A DNA stretch of 56,149 nucleotides from Rathayibacter rhapontici (GCF_001995175.1 NZ_MUKN01000024.1:1-56149), one strand, 5' to 3'; numbered from the stretch's first letter, positions 27,024 to 35,992 are shown. Program-made: numbers and translations. The notes: a model not told the origin generated them from the sequence alone.

Positions 27024-28227
27024 TCAGCCCTCGACGGCCGCGATCTCGATCGGGGCGCCCGGGAGGGACGCCGTCTCGAGGATCTCGCCCGTCGCGGTGT
27101 CGACCGCGTGGATCTCGGAGGTGGCGGGCTCGGTCACGTACGCGACGTCGCCCAGCACGACCAGCGCGGGGTGCGCGTCCTGCCACTCGATCGGGCCGGA
27201 CCACGGTGCGACGACCGGGTACGACGCGGTGATCCGCCCGGTGGCCACGTCGAGGGCGTGCAGCGCGCCGTCGGTGCCCAGGATCAGGCCGTTGTCGTCG
27301 CTCGTGCGGGCGATGCCGCGCCAGGTGTAGCCGACGCCCTCGGGCAGGTCGAGCACGGTGGAGGTCTTGGCGACGGTGTCGGTGAGCACCACGGAGGAGA
27401 GCTCGACGCCCTCCGCGTCCGGGTCGCTGTTGTAGTCGCCGATCGTGATCGCCGAGGTCTCGCTCACGTACTGGTTGCCGGTGCGGCCGTAGGCGTCCGG
27501 AGCGGTGATCTTGGTGAACGCGCCGTCGTCGTAGACCAGCACGCCGTTGCTGCAGCCGAAGACCGCGATCTCGTCGCGGCCGCGCCCTCGCCGTGCACCG
27601 AGGGGCAGTCCTCGCTGCGGCCGGTCTCCTCGCGGGAGGAGTCGAGCGCGCGGACGCCGGTGCGCGACTCGCTGTCGCCGATCGTGGTCAGCAGGGTGCC
27701 GTCCTCGAGCTCGATCGAGACGCCGTGGTGGGCGGCGGGGGACTCGATCGTCTCGGACTCGGGCAGCTCGCCGTCGGCCACGGCCGGTGCGAGGTCGGCG
27801 GTGTCGAAGACGGTGGTCGCTCCGGTGCCGTCGGCGAACAGGATCGTCCTGCCGCCGTGGCGGACCACGTGGCCGGGGGTCGGCGCGTCGAAGAGAGGTC
27901 GGTCAGCTCGGGCTCGCCCGCTCCGGCGCCGGTGTCGAGGACGCGGAAGCCCTCCTCGGTCGACACGAGCACGGTGCGCCCGTCGCCCGCGGAGTTGACC
28001 CGGTTGAAGCCCGAGAGCTCGATGTCGGACTCGAGGTCCAGCGTCGTGCCGTCGAGCACGAGCAGTCCGCCGTCGTAGGTGAGGGCGACGCGCGGGCCGG
28101 AGGGAGCGGCGGGGGCGGAGGAGGCCGGCGCTGCGGCGTTCCCGGATCCCGAGCAGGCGGTGAGGGCGAGAGCCGCGGTGGCGGCGAGTGCGGCCGCGGC
28201 GAGCGCGCGGCGGTGAGGGGTGTTCAT
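27024..28227 (-). pseudogene. aztD: AztD-like zinc metallochaperone propeller lipoprotein, two frameshifts
   Basis: A protein of about 401 aa if repaired. ATG 28227, lipobox ALTAC, then beta-blade repeats (RVALTYDGGLLVLDG, DLFDAPTPGHVVRHGG, ILFADGTGATTVFD, CPSVHGEG, VFGCSNGVLVYDDG). The pattern matches secreted zinc chaperones of the AztD type, which hand zinc to the AztC binding protein. One base is missing near 27895-27900 and another near 27582-27587; correcting both restores a single frame to the TGA at 27024. It follows the zinc binding-protein gene on the same strand. The AztD name is a family-level judgement from the sequence pattern and the neighbours. Confidence 0.65.
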
Positions 28228-28271
28228 GGGTTCCTTCGTGGTCGAGCCGTCGCCGGCGCGTGGACGGAGTG

Positions 28272-29188
28272 TCAGGGAGACAGTCCGGTGGAGACGAGGC
28301 GCTCGTTGCTGCGCATCATCTCGAGGTAGGTGGGAGCGCCTCCGTCGGGGGCGGTCAGGGATTCGGTGAACAGGGCGACGACGTCGACGTCGACGTCGGC
28401 CTCGTCGGCGAGCACCTGCACGAGTCGGTCGGGCTGCGACGAGTCGGCGAAGATCGTCGGCACGCCGGCCTCCTCGATCGCCGAGGTCAGCTCCTCGAGG
28501 TCGGAGGCGCTGGGCGCCGCGAGGGTCGTCCCGCTCGGCAGCACCGCGCCGATCACGCGGAAGCCGAAGCGGTCGGCGAGGTAGCCGAAGACGTGGTGGT
28601 TCGTGACGAGCGCGCGGCGCTCCTCCGGGATCGCGGCGAACGACGCCGTCATCTCGGCGTCCAGCGCCTCGAGTTCGCCCCGGTACGCGGCGACGCTCGC
28701 GGCGAGGGCGGAGGAATCCACTCCGTCGATCGCGAGGAGCGGCTCGAGGCCGTCGACGACGTCGATCATCCGCTGGGGGTCGGTCCAGAAGTGCGGGTCG
28801 ACCTCGCCCTCCGCGTCGCCCTCGGTGTACGCGAGCGTCTCGATCAGGTCGCCCGCGGCGACCACCTCGACGCCCTCGGCGGCGGCCGCGTCGACGTGCT
28901 GCTGCAGTCCCTCCTCCAGGCCCAGCCCGTTCGAGACGATCAGGTCGGCGTCGAGCAGGCGCGCCGCCTCCCGGGCCGAGATCTCGAACGAGTGCGGGTC
29001 GCGTCGGGCGCCATGAGCGTCATCACCTCGGCCTGGCCGCCGACGAGGCGCTCGACGACGTCGCCGAGGATGTTCGTGGTGACGACCACGAGGGGCCCGT
29101 CGGCGGAGGCGGGGCCCGAGCAGCCCGCGGTCAGAGCGCCGAGCGAGAGGGCGGCCGAGGCGGCGAGCGCGCGTGCGAGGCGCCTCAT
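28272..29188 (-). pseudogene. aztC: Zinc ABC transporter substrate-binding lipoprotein (ZnuA/AztC-like), frameshifted
   Basis: About 305 aa if repaired. ATG 29188, lipobox LTAGC, then VVTTNILGDVVERLVGG and PHSFEIS, with the first metal-binding His in PDADPHSFE. DPHFWTDPQRM gives a second His, VTNHHVFGYLADRFGF a third, and ADSSQPDRL the Asp-containing end; this is the cluster A-I metal-binding fold. A base is missing near 29000-29005, inside the first His motif. The loop between the first two His is short and lacks a His-rich stretch, as in AztC-type proteins that receive zinc from a chaperone. The start overlaps the stop of the propeller gene upstream by 4 bp. Confidence 0.75.
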
Positions 29189-30435
29189 CGTCCGGTCTCC
29201 ACGAGGAGGCGGGCGTCGAGCGCGAAGCTCCGGGCGACCCGGGCGGAGTCGCCGTAGTCGATCTCGTGCACGAGCCCGGTCGCGGGCGAGTTCACGTAGG
29301 CGCGCGACACGTCCACCTCGACGGCGACGCCCGCGGGCAGGCGCCCCTCGACCAGGTCGGCGGCGAGCAGCGGCTCCGTGGCGGCGGCGCCTCCCTCCGG
29401 AGTCAGGGCGACGACACGGCCGCTGCGATCGAGGCCGACCACGGTGTCGTCGGTGTCCGAGACGGCGCTCGCCGCGAGCAGCGGCTCGGCGGTGGGGATC
29501 AGGGTCCAGGTGCGGGCGCGGGTGTCGAGCAGCCACGCGCCGCGCTCGCCGGCCACGGCGGCCACCGCGGGGCGGCCCGGGCGGGACGAGAACGCGCCGG
29601 CGACGTCGGCCGCAGCGGTCCCGTCGGGATACGGGATGCGCTCGAAGGCGACGCCGTCGTCGTCGGCCACGGCCAGCACCGCGCCGTCGGCGCAGCCGAA
29701 GACCGCGCCGACCCGGGTGATCGCGGAGCCGCGCAGCTCGAGGCACTCGGCGCTGTCGCCGGTCGCCTCGCCGTCGGCCGAGAAGACCGCGACGGAGGAG
29801 GCGCGCTCGTCGCCCTCCTCCGCGACCGAGCCCACGAGCACGTCGCCCAGGGGGAGCAGCGCGCCGTCGTGCGGCACGCCCTCGATCCGCCCGCGCTCCT
29901 CGATCCCGCCCGCGGCGAGCGCGTCGGCGTCGAGCACGACGCCCGTGCCGGAGTCGCCGAACCAGGCCGAGGTCAGGGTGGAGGAGGAGGCGACGCGCGC
30001 CTCTCCGGCACCTCCGTCGATCTCGCCGACGACGCGCGGCTCGGCGAGGTAGTAGTGGGAGTGGTCGCCGTGCGGCACCGTCCACGCCCCGCCGTCGACG
30101 ATGCGGAGCACGCCGTCGGCCGACGAGGCGAAGGCGTAGCGGCCGTCGGTCTCGAGCCGGGTGACGTCTCCGTCGAGCGCCGCGAGTTGGACGGACTCCT
30201 CCGTGGCGGGGTCGAACGCGCTGAGCACGGCGCCGGACAGGGTGACGAGGCGCAGCTGCGGCTCCTGCATCTCGGCGGCGCCCTGGATGTAGCCGTGACC
30301 GTCGGAGCCTGCGGGGTTGGAACCCGTGGCGTCGGAACCCGTGGCGTCGGAGGCGGCGGGGGAGCTCGAGCAGGCGGCGAGGGCGAGCAGCGCGCCCGAG
30401 GCGGTCAGGAGCAGCGGGGTGGAACGGGGGATCAC
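29185..30435 (-). CDS. Second propeller lipoprotein with HGDHSHYY zinc motif
   Basis: A 416-aa lipoprotein (lipobox ALAAC) with repeated beta-blade units and HGDHSHYY near residue 120, plus DGHGY close to the N-terminus. These His clusters suggest zinc binding. It lies between the permease and binding-protein genes, overlapping both by 4 bp, so it is a built-in part of the zinc importer. It seems to be a diverged relative of the AztD-like protein two genes downstream, giving this system two extracytoplasmic propellers. GTG start at 30435, fixed by the overlap. Confidence 0.7.
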   Translation of the reverse strand: MIPRSTPLLLTASGALLALAACSSSPAASDATGSDATGSNPAGSDGHGYIQGAAEMQEPQLRLVTLSGAVLSAFDPATEESVQLAALDGDVTRLETDGRYAFASSADGVLRIVDGGAWTVPHGDHSHYYLAEPRVVGEIDGGAGEARVASSSTLTSAWFGDSGTGVVLDADALAAGGIEERGRIEGVPHDGALLPLGDVLVGSVAEEGDERASSVAVFSADGEATGDSAECLELRGSAITRVGAVFGCADGAVLAVADDDGVAFERIPYPDGTAAADVAGAFSSRPGRPAVAAVAGERGAWLLDTRARTWTLIPTAEPLLAASAVSDTDDTVVGLDRSGRVVALTPEGGAAATEPLLAADLVEGRLPAGVAVEVDVSRAYVNSPATGLVHEIDYGDSARVARSFALDARLLVETGR

Positions 30436-31391
30436 GGGTGGGACGGCTCTTTCGTGTCGGAGACGGAGGATGCGAGGGAGTCGGAGGCGGCAGCGCCGGC
30501 GAGAGGAGTGGACGGAGTGGGCGGAGTGGGCGCGGCGGCCGGGACCGCGGAGAGCGCCGCTCCCGATCGCGCGGCCAGGCGGGCGACTCCGTCGCGCAGT
30601 GCCGCCGAGACGACGACGAGCCCGACGGACGCCGCCGCGATGCTCGCTCCGGCGGCCGTCGCGGCGTACCAGGACACGAGCAGCCCGATCACGACGGCGA
30701 CCGCGCCGAGGACGGCGGCCAGCGCCATGGTCGCGGGGATCCCGCGGGTCCAGTGCCCGGCGGCCGCGGCGGGCGCGAGCAGCAGCCCGACCACGAGGAG
30801 GCTCCCCACGGCCTGGTACGACGCGACGACCACGAGGGTGACCAGCCCGACCAGCACGACGTGCGCCAGTCGGGGGCGCAGGCCCAGCGTCGCGGCGACG
30901 CGCTCGTCGAACGCGAGGGCCACGAACGGGCGGTGGAACACGACGACGAGCACCAGGACGACGGCCAGTGCGATCGCCAGCAGCACCAGGTCCCCCTCGC
31001 CGATCGCGAGGACGTCGCCGAACAGGATCGCGGTGAGGTCGGTGGCGAAGGAGCGCGAGCGCGACACGATGATCACGCCCAGCGCGAGCATCCCGACGTA
31101 GAACAGGCCGATCGTGACGTCGGGGGAGGAGCGGGGGCGGCGGGCGACGAGGCCCACGCCCGCAGTCATCACGCCCGCGCTGACGGCGGCGCCGAGCACC
31201 GGCGGCAGGCCGAGGAGGGCTGCGATCGCCACTCCGGGGAGCAGTCCGTGCGCCATCGCCTCGCCGAGGAACGCCATGCCGCGCAGCACGACCCAGGTCC
31301 CGACGACGCCGCACAGCACGGCCACGAGCACGCCGCCCAGCAGGGCGCGCAGCAGGAAGCCGGAGGCGAACGGATCGAGGAGGAAGGACAC
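30432..31391 (-). CDS. aztB: Zinc/manganese ABC transporter permease (ZnuB/AztB-like)
   Basis: A 319-aa ABC-3 family permease with about eight membrane segments. Family marks are LRGMAFLGEAMAHGLLPGVA near the start and ASYQAVGSLLVVGLLLAPAA about two thirds along. The C-terminal 50 residues are an Ala/Pro/Ser-rich tail. GTG start at 31391, 15 bp from the Zur-like box. First gene of the minus-strand operon 31391-27024, opposite the ATPase gene. Confidence 0.85.
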   Translation of the reverse strand: MSFLLDPFASGFLLRALLGGVLVAVLCGVVGTWVVLRGMAFLGEAMAHGLLPGVAIAALLGLPPVLGAAVSAGVMTAGVGLVARRPRSSPDVTIGLFYVGMLALGVIIVSRSRSFATDLTAILFGDVLAIGEGDLVLLAIALAVVLVLVVVFHRPFVALAFDERVAATLGLRPRLAHVVLVGLVTLVVVASYQAVGSLLVVGLLLAPAAAAGHWTRGIPATMALAAVLGAVAVVIGLLVSWYAATAAGASIAAASVGLVVVSAALRDGVARLAARSGAALSAVPAAAPTPPTPSTPLAGAAASDSLASSVSDTKEPSHP

Positions 31392-31406
31392 GGGGCACGA
31401 CCCTAC

Positions 31407-31429
31407 ATGAAAACGATTATCGTTATGAT
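31407..31429. promoter_or_regulatory. Zur-like operator in the divergent zinc-importer promoter
   Basis: AACGAT-T-ATCGTT (31412-31424) is a perfect 6-bp dyad, with further pairing bases in ATGA and TGAT outside it. It is a sharply A/T-rich island in 70% GC sequence and resembles actinobacterial Zur boxes (TGAAAAnnnTTTTCA-like). It is centred in the 44-bp gap between the permease and ATPase starts, where a bound repressor would block both. Confidence 0.75.
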
Positions 31430-31435
31430 CAAGCC

Positions 31436-32089
31436 GTGACCTCCTCCGCAGCGCTCCTCGCCCCCGTCGTCCGCCTGCGCTCGGTCGACGCCGCGCACGA
31501 CGGAATCCCCGCGCTGCACGGCGTCGGCGTGACGCTCGAGCGGGGTTCGCACACCCTGCTCGTCGGGCCTAACGGATCGGGGAAGTCGACGCTGCTCTCG
31601 GTGCTCGCGGGCGTGCATCCGCTCAGCGCGGGTGACGTCGACCGGGCGCCCGGAGTGACGATCGGCGTCGTCGTGCAGCGCAGCGCCGTGCCGGATCGAC
31701 TGCCCGTGACGGTGCGCGACGTGGTGTCGATGGGGCGCTGGGCGGGCCGGCCGCTCGGGCTGCCGCTGGGGCGGACTGACCGCGCGATCGTGGACGAGTG
31801 CCTCGAGGCGCTCGACATCGCCGATCTCGGGCGGCGGCCGCTGTCACGCCTCTCGGGCGGTCAGCGGCAGCGCGCGCTGGTCGCGCAGGGGCTCGCGCGA
31901 CGCGCGGATCTGCTGCTGCTCGACGAGCCGACGTCGGGGGTGGACGAGGGGGCGCAGCAGCTCATCCGCCGAGCGGTGTCGCTCGAGCTCGCCCGCGGGG
32001 CGACGGTGGTGGAGGCGACGCACGACGCGTCGGACCTCGGAGTGGGGAGTGCGGTGGTGCGGCTGGTCGACGGGCGCCGGGTGGGCTGA
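31436..32089 (+). CDS. aztA: Zinc ABC transporter ATP-binding protein (ZnuC/AztA-like)
   Basis: A 217-aa ATPase with Walker A GPNGSGKST (44-52), VVQRSAVPDRLPVTVRDVV after the Q-loop, LSGGQRQR signature, LLLDEP Walker B and a VEATHD switch His. The VTVRDVVSMGRW segment is typical of metal-ion importers. The GTG at 31436 lies seven bases after the operator, so its mRNA is probably leaderless. Divergent from the permease gene. Confidence 0.85.
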   Translation: MTSSAALLAPVVRLRSVDAAHDGIPALHGVGVTLERGSHTLLVGPNGSGKSTLLSVLAGVHPLSAGDVDRAPGVTIGVVVQRSAVPDRLPVTVRDVVSMGRWAGRPLGLPLGRTDRAIVDECLEALDIADLGRRPLSRLSGGQRQRALVAQGLARRADLLLLDEPTSGVDEGAQQLIRRAVSLELARGATVVEATHDASDLGVGSAVVRLVDGRRVG

Positions 32090-32106
32090 CGGGCGGGCAC
32101 GTCTTG

Positions 32107-32201
32107 CTGATCGAGTAGCCCGCGGAGCGGGCGTATCGAGATCCACCGCTCCCGGTGGCGCGGGTCTCGATACGCGCCTGCGGCGCTACTCGACCAGCAG
32201 G
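32107..32201. repeat. GATCGAGTAG-type repeat, full inverted pair
   Basis: CTGATCGAGTAGCCCGCGG and GCGGCGCTACTCGACCAG at the ends, GGGCGTATCGAGATCC and GGGTCTCGATACGCGCC inside. The cleanest copy in the window, between convergent genes. Confidence 0.8.
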
Positions 32202-32251
32202 GAGGCGCCCACCGCCCCTCGCTCAGCTGATGTTCGGCGGCCAGGCCGGGC

Positions 32252-32419
32252 TCAGTCGAGCGTGTACGCGCGCCCGTTGATGAGCAGGGTGTCGGGGTTG
32301 TCGACGCCGCGGTCCTCGGAGGTGTTCGACGACTCCGACGCGGCGGCGGGCTGGGCGGCCACGCCCGAGGTGAGCAGGAGTCCGGCCGCGAGGGCGGTGA
32401 TCATCTTCGTGCGGTTCAT
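32252..32419 (-). CDS. 55-aa secreted peptide
   Basis: ATG 32419 is preceded by AAGGA eight bases upstream. The first 26 residues form a Sec signal peptide (KMITALAAGLLLTSGVAA, then AASE). The mature peptide of about 28 residues is acidic (SNTSEDRGVDNPD) and ends INGRAYTLD. No Cys and no family recognised. Good ribosome site and signal peptide argue for a real gene; function unknown. Confidence 0.55.
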   Translation of the reverse strand: MNRTKMITALAAGLLLTSGVAAQPAAASESSNTSEDRGVDNPDTLLINGRAYTLD

Positions 32420-32588
32420 CGGCGTCGTCCTTGGCGTCGTGGTGTCCGTCGCACTCCGGGTTCGAAGGCGTTGTGCGGGCGAGACTACGGTCGGAGTCGA
32501 TGAGGGCCCTGGGTCGTTCCTGTGACCCGCCTGGGTCCGACGGCTTCGTCGGGGCGAGGTCGCGCGAGGACCGGTGCCCAGCCTATGT

Positions 32589-33230
32589 TCACGATGCCAT
32601 TGGCGGAAGAGCGGAGTCGGAGCGTCGTTCAGGCTGCCGGCGCCGTCCTGCGCCGTCGGTGCCCCGGGTCACGCCCGTGGCGAAGACGTCGAACGCCGCC
32701 GTGATGCGCTCCTCGTCGCCGGTGAGCAGGAGGTCCGCCAGGAGGCCCCTCATCACGCCGAGGATCAGCGTGGCGACCGCGAGCGCCACGGATCGGGAGC
32801 GGCCCTCCTCCTCCAGTGCGACGGCGATGAGCTCGACCCGCGTGCGGACGGAGCGCGCGACCGCGTCGGCGAAGACCGGCTCCTGGTGCATGCTCTGCCC
32901 GGTGATGGCGAGGAAGAGGCGCACGTACCGGCGCCCCCGTTCACCGGTGGCGCTGGCCCAGATCGCCCGCAGCGGATCGGCGTCGCCGCGGCTCACCTCG
33001 GGATCCGCGAACGTCACCGCGAGGACCCGGTCGACGATCTCGGCGATCAGCCGGTCGCGGCTCGTGAAGTGGTGCTCGAGCGTCGCGTGACTCACTCCGG
33101 CGCTCACCGCGATGCGGCGCAGCGACAGACCGGTCAGGCCGTGCTCGAGGACGTGCTCCGTCGCCGCCTCCAGCAGCTCCTCGCGGCGGTGGGCGTAGCG
33201 GAGAGATCGGCCGTCCACTCGTTCTTCCAC
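32589..33230 (-). CDS. TetR family transcriptional regulator
   Basis: A 213-aa regulator with the TetR DNA-binding domain near residues 15-60: REELLEAATEHVLEHGLTGLSLRRIAVSAGVSHATLEHHF. The ligand-binding part is helical (VRLFLAITGQSMHQEPVFADAV). The GTG at 33230 is the first start after a noncoding stretch; a second in-frame GTG four codons on is possible. Divergent from the polyester hydrolase gene, with a small dyad between them, so it may control that gene and itself. Confidence 0.8.
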   Translation of the reverse strand: MEERVDGRSLRYAHRREELLEAATEHVLEHGLTGLSLRRIAVSAGVSHATLEHHFTSRDRLIAEIVDRVLAVTFADPEVSRGDADPLRAIWASATGERGRRYVRLFLAITGQSMHQEPVFADAVARSVRTRVELIAVALEEEGRSRSVALAVATLILGVMRGLLADLLLTGDEERITAAFDVFATGVTRGTDGAGRRRQPERRSDSALPPMAS

Positions 33231-33280
33231 GGACCGGATCCTAGCTCCGCCCTGCCGGAGGATTTTGATTGACCGACTGG

Positions 33281-33294
33281 TAGGGCTTTCCCTA
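33281..33294. promoter_or_regulatory. Candidate TetR operator
   Basis: TAGGG-CTTT-CCCTA in the 147-bp divergent gap, just after TTGATTGACCGACTGG, which may include a -35 hexamer (TTGATT, 33265-33270). Assigned by position only. Confidence 0.3.
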
Positions 33295-33377
33295 GCCTTC
33301 TCGTGACGGGCCTCCCCGTCCGACGCGGTCGTCTCGTGGGGACCGGTCGAGCCCCGGGACGAAAGGACACCTCTCCG

Positions 33378-34250
33378 ATGTCGACACTCACCGCCGGCCT
33401 CCGCGCGAGACTCGGCGCCGCCGCGCTGGTCACCCTGCTCGCGACCGGGCTGGTCGCCTCGCCGGCTCAGGCCGCCGACAACCCCTTCGAGCGGGGCCCG
33501 GCTCCCTCGGTCTCCAGCATCGAGGCCTCCAGCGGATCGTTCGCCGTCTCGCAGACCAGCGTCTCGCGGTACCTCGTCTCCGGCTTCGGCGGCGGCACGA
33601 TCTACTACCCCACGAGCACGGCCTCCGGCACCTTCGGCGCCGTCGCGATCGCGCCCGGCTACACCGCTCGCCAGTCGAGCATCGCGTGGCTCGGTCCGCG
33701 CCTCGCCTCCCAGGGCTTCGTCGTCTTCACCATGGACACCAACTCGACCTACGACCAGCCGAGTCAGCGCGGCGATCAGCTGCTCGCCGCCCTGCGGTAC
33801 CTCACCACGACCAGCCAGGTCCGCGACCGCATCGACCCGAACCGCCTCGGCGTGATGGGGCACTCGATGGGAGGCGGCGGAGCGCTTGAGGCGGCGGCCG
33901 AGAACCCCGCCCTGCAGGCGGCGATCCCGCTCACGGCCTACAACCTCGACAAGACGTGGCCCGAGGTGGTGACGCCGACCCTCCTGATCGGCGCCGAGGC
34001 CGACCGGACCGCGCCGGTGGCGCAGCACTCCGAGCCGTTCTACGACTCGCTGACCTCGGCGAGCGAGAAGGCCTACCTCGAGCTCCGCGGCGCGAGCCAC
34101 TTCGCTCCGAACACGTCGAACACCACGATCGCGAAGTACAGCATCGCCTGGCTGAAGCGCTACATCGACGACGACGTCCGCTACGAGCAGTTCCTCTGCC
34201 CGCCGCCGGCGGTCTCCACCCTGATCAGCGAGTACCGCAGCACCTGCTGA
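33378..34250 (+). CDS. Secreted polyester hydrolase of the cutinase/PETase family
   Basis: A 290-aa alpha/beta hydrolase with a signal peptide (about 1-33). The mature start NPFERGPAPS and SGFGGGTIYYP, PGYTARQSSIAWLGPRLAS and GHSMGGGG segments are those of actinobacterial cutinases and of IsPETase. Catalytic triad Ser163 (GHSMG), Asp209 (EADRTAPV), His241 (GASHFAPN); oxyanion residues Tyr95 and Met164; C-terminal disulfide pair Cys274/Cys290. The residue matching the flexible PETase Trp185 is Tyr188 (LTAYNLD). The family hydrolyses cutin and synthetic polyesters; activity on PET is not shown by sequence. ATG 33378 follows GAAAGGAC. Divergent TetR gene upstream, hairpin terminator downstream. 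Confidence 0.85.
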   Translation: MSTLTAGLRARLGAAALVTLLATGLVASPAQAADNPFERGPAPSVSSIEASSGSFAVSQTSVSRYLVSGFGGGTIYYPTSTASGTFGAVAIAPGYTARQSSIAWLGPRLASQGFVVFTMDTNSTYDQPSQRGDQLLAALRYLTTTSQVRDRIDPNRLGVMGHSMGGGGALEAAAENPALQAAIPLTAYNLDKTWPEVVTPTLLIGAEADRTAPVAQHSEPFYDSLTSASEKAYLELRGASHFAPNTSNTTIAKYSIAWLKRYIDDDVRYEQFLCPPPAVSTLISEYRSTC

Positions 34251-34258
34251 CAGCGGGC

Positions 34259-34287
34259 CCGGCGCGGGGGGAGTCCCTCCGCGCCGG
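34259..34287 (+). terminator. Hairpin terminator after polyester hydrolase
   Basis: CCGGCGCGGGGGG (34259-34271) pairs with CCCTCCGCGCCGG (34275-34287), 12 of 13 bases, nine bases after the stop. No U tract, as usual in this GC range. Confidence 0.65.
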
Positions 34288-34392
34288 AGGTGGCCGCTGC
34301 AGATGCTCGCTCGTGCGAAGTCGCTCGACAAGCCGGTGAGTCCCTCGTTGTGCGCCGACCTCGGGTACCGACCGGTCTGCCGCCCCGGAGCC

Positions 34393-34513
34393 ACGGCGCC
34401 AGCTCCGCTAGCTCCGCCAGTCCCGCCAACTCCGCCAGTTCCGCCAGCTCCGAGCCCACGCCCTCCGAAGCAGGGTCGAGACGTGGAGCTTCGCCGTGTT
34501 GCCGCTCCTAAGC
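34393..34513. repeat. Degenerate duplicate of the luxR 3' end
   Basis: The segment ending GGGTCGAGACGTGGAGCTTC then GCCGTGTTGCCGCT (34474-34507) matches 36181-36214 inside the 3' part of the LuxR gene (GGTTCGAGACGTGGAACTTG then GCCGTGTTGCCGCT) in the same orientation, about 87% over 60 bp. To its left a CTCCGCCAG 9-bp array has expanded where luxR encodes AELAAL. It does not encode an intact domain here. Confidence 0.75.
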
Positions 34514-34594
34514 GGCTGGTTCGGGTGACGGTCCGGCCCGAGCCATGACCTGAGCTACAAGGCAGGAACAACTGAAATCAAATGTCGGCTATTC

Positions 34595-35992
34595 ATGCAC
34601 CTCATGAGCAAAAAAGGCCGCCCCGTGTATATCCTGGGAGCTGGCTTTTCTAGAGCCATCAGCTCCGAAATGCCAGTGACTGACGAATTGGGGCGCGAGA
34701 TAAAGCGTCGACTCAAAGGGGAAATAGCGTTCAATCTTCGAAGTGGTCAGACGTTTGAAGAATGGCTCACGCTACAAATGACGCCTCTTCCTTTTCTGCC
34801 TGCGCATGTGAATGCGCGACGATCCGCGGGCGCAGCGCGAGTCATCAGTGAGATTGCAAGTATTCTGGATCTTAGGAGTGACTCGGCGGCGAACACGGAC
34901 GTCCCCCCCTGGCTTCTTGCCCTCGTGCAGGTTTGGGGTGCTGAAGGCGCAATCATAATCACTTTTAACTATGATCTATTGCTGGAGCGAGCCGTTACTC
35001 ATGCTCGTCTCGTTTCTCGACCCGGTCACATAATTCGTTACGGCGACGAATTGGTCTTTCCCGCTCCGTCCGTCACATCTGCCCAATATGCTGGGGATAC
35101 GGGACTCGACCACTTGTCCGGTTCTTTTCAAGTGCTCAAGATGCACGGTTCGCTTAATTGGTTCGGATCAGGTTCGAAGTCAGGATCGGCCGATCTGCTC
35201 CGCTCACGCGAGAAACGTGGTTATGCAGGTCACGAGGCAATGATTGCTGATGTCGACTACTCTGGCCTGCGCCAGCTAGACCGCTACTTGATCCCCCCTA
35301 TGACCTCGAAGGACGGATACTACAGCTCATCAATGATGACAAGTATTTGGCGAGAAGCCGGGGTGGCTATTTCGGAAGCAACTGACCTTTTTATTCTTGG
35401 TTATTCGTTGCCGCAAGAGGACCGTGTCGTCGGTGAACTTCTTGCTGGTGTTCCTGTGAAGGTTAGCGTTGGAGTCGTTGACCTAGACCCCGGATCTATC
35501 GAAGACGCCAGGGGGGTCGTCGGCCGACTTGGCCGGTTGGAGCTCGACGCAAAACCATTGACGGACGGTTCAGAAGCGATAAGCAGGTTCGCGGACCTGA
35601 GATGCGTGGAACTGGCGGACAATTTTGTGAAGCGACTGCCTGAGTTGCCCAGCGAATTCGATTGTCTTCCGATCTTCCTGCATCGGAATGAGCTCTCCCA
35701 TGGAAGCCGCTCCGCCGAGCAGTACGGGCTCGAAGTGGAAGGACCCCACGTTTTGTCCCTTGGGGACAAGATGCCGCCGCCCTACGCGCGGTCCGACAAG
35801 ACGTCTGCTCTTTCTATCGCCCGATTAAAGGCTATCGGCGCGGATGGCCAAAAATTGGCTTTGCGTTTGGGTGAGGGGGAGGGCTCCGTATTGGTGGTCG
35901 GCCTTGAGCTATCGGATGGGGAGGCATATTTGCTCACGGCCGCTTCTCCCGTAGCTTGCTACCCAACAATCGGGGATAACGGCGGTACATAA
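34595..35992 (+). CDS. SIR2-like domain protein, probable anti-phage NADase
   Basis: A 465-aa protein. YILGAGFSR (12-20) is the NAD-binding loop, ITFNYD (122-127) and KMHGSLNW (182-189) contain the Asn, Asp and His of SIR2-type NADases, and LFILGYS (265-271) completes the Rossmann part. The C-terminal 180 residues have no recognised domain. Stand-alone SIR2 proteins of this kind deplete NAD+ to stop phage. GC content and codon use (ATT, AAA, TTT, AGT codons) are clearly lower-GC than all neighbours, indicating recent transfer. Start ATG 34595 or 34604; no strong ribosome site decides. No partner gene is adjacent. Confidence 0.75.
   Translation: MHLMSKKGRPVYILGAGFSRAISSEMPVTDELGREIKRRLKGEIAFNLRSGQTFEEWLTLQMTPLPFLPAHVNARRSAGAARVISEIASILDLRSDSAANTDVPPWLLALVQVWGAEGAIIITFNYDLLLERAVTHARLVSRPGHIIRYGDELVFPAPSVTSAQYAGDTGLDHLSGSFQVLKMHGSLNWFGSGSKSGSADLLRSREKRGYAGHEAMIADVDYSGLRQLDRYLIPPMTSKDGYYSSSMMTSIWREAGVAISEATDLFILGYSLPQEDRVVGELLAGVPVKVSVGVVDLDPGSIEDARGVVGRLGRLELDAKPLTDGSEAISRFADLRCVELADNFVKRLPELPSEFDCLPIFLHRNELSHGSRSAEQYGLEVEGPHVLSLGDKMPPPYARSDKTSALSIARLKAIGADGQKLALRLGEGEGSVLVVGLELSDGEAYLLTAASPVACYPTIGDNGGT

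Noticed and set aside
31407..31429. Fur or MntR box instead of Zur
   Set aside because: The dyad alone cannot exclude them, but the flanking zinc-type importer and propeller chaperones make Zur the better call.
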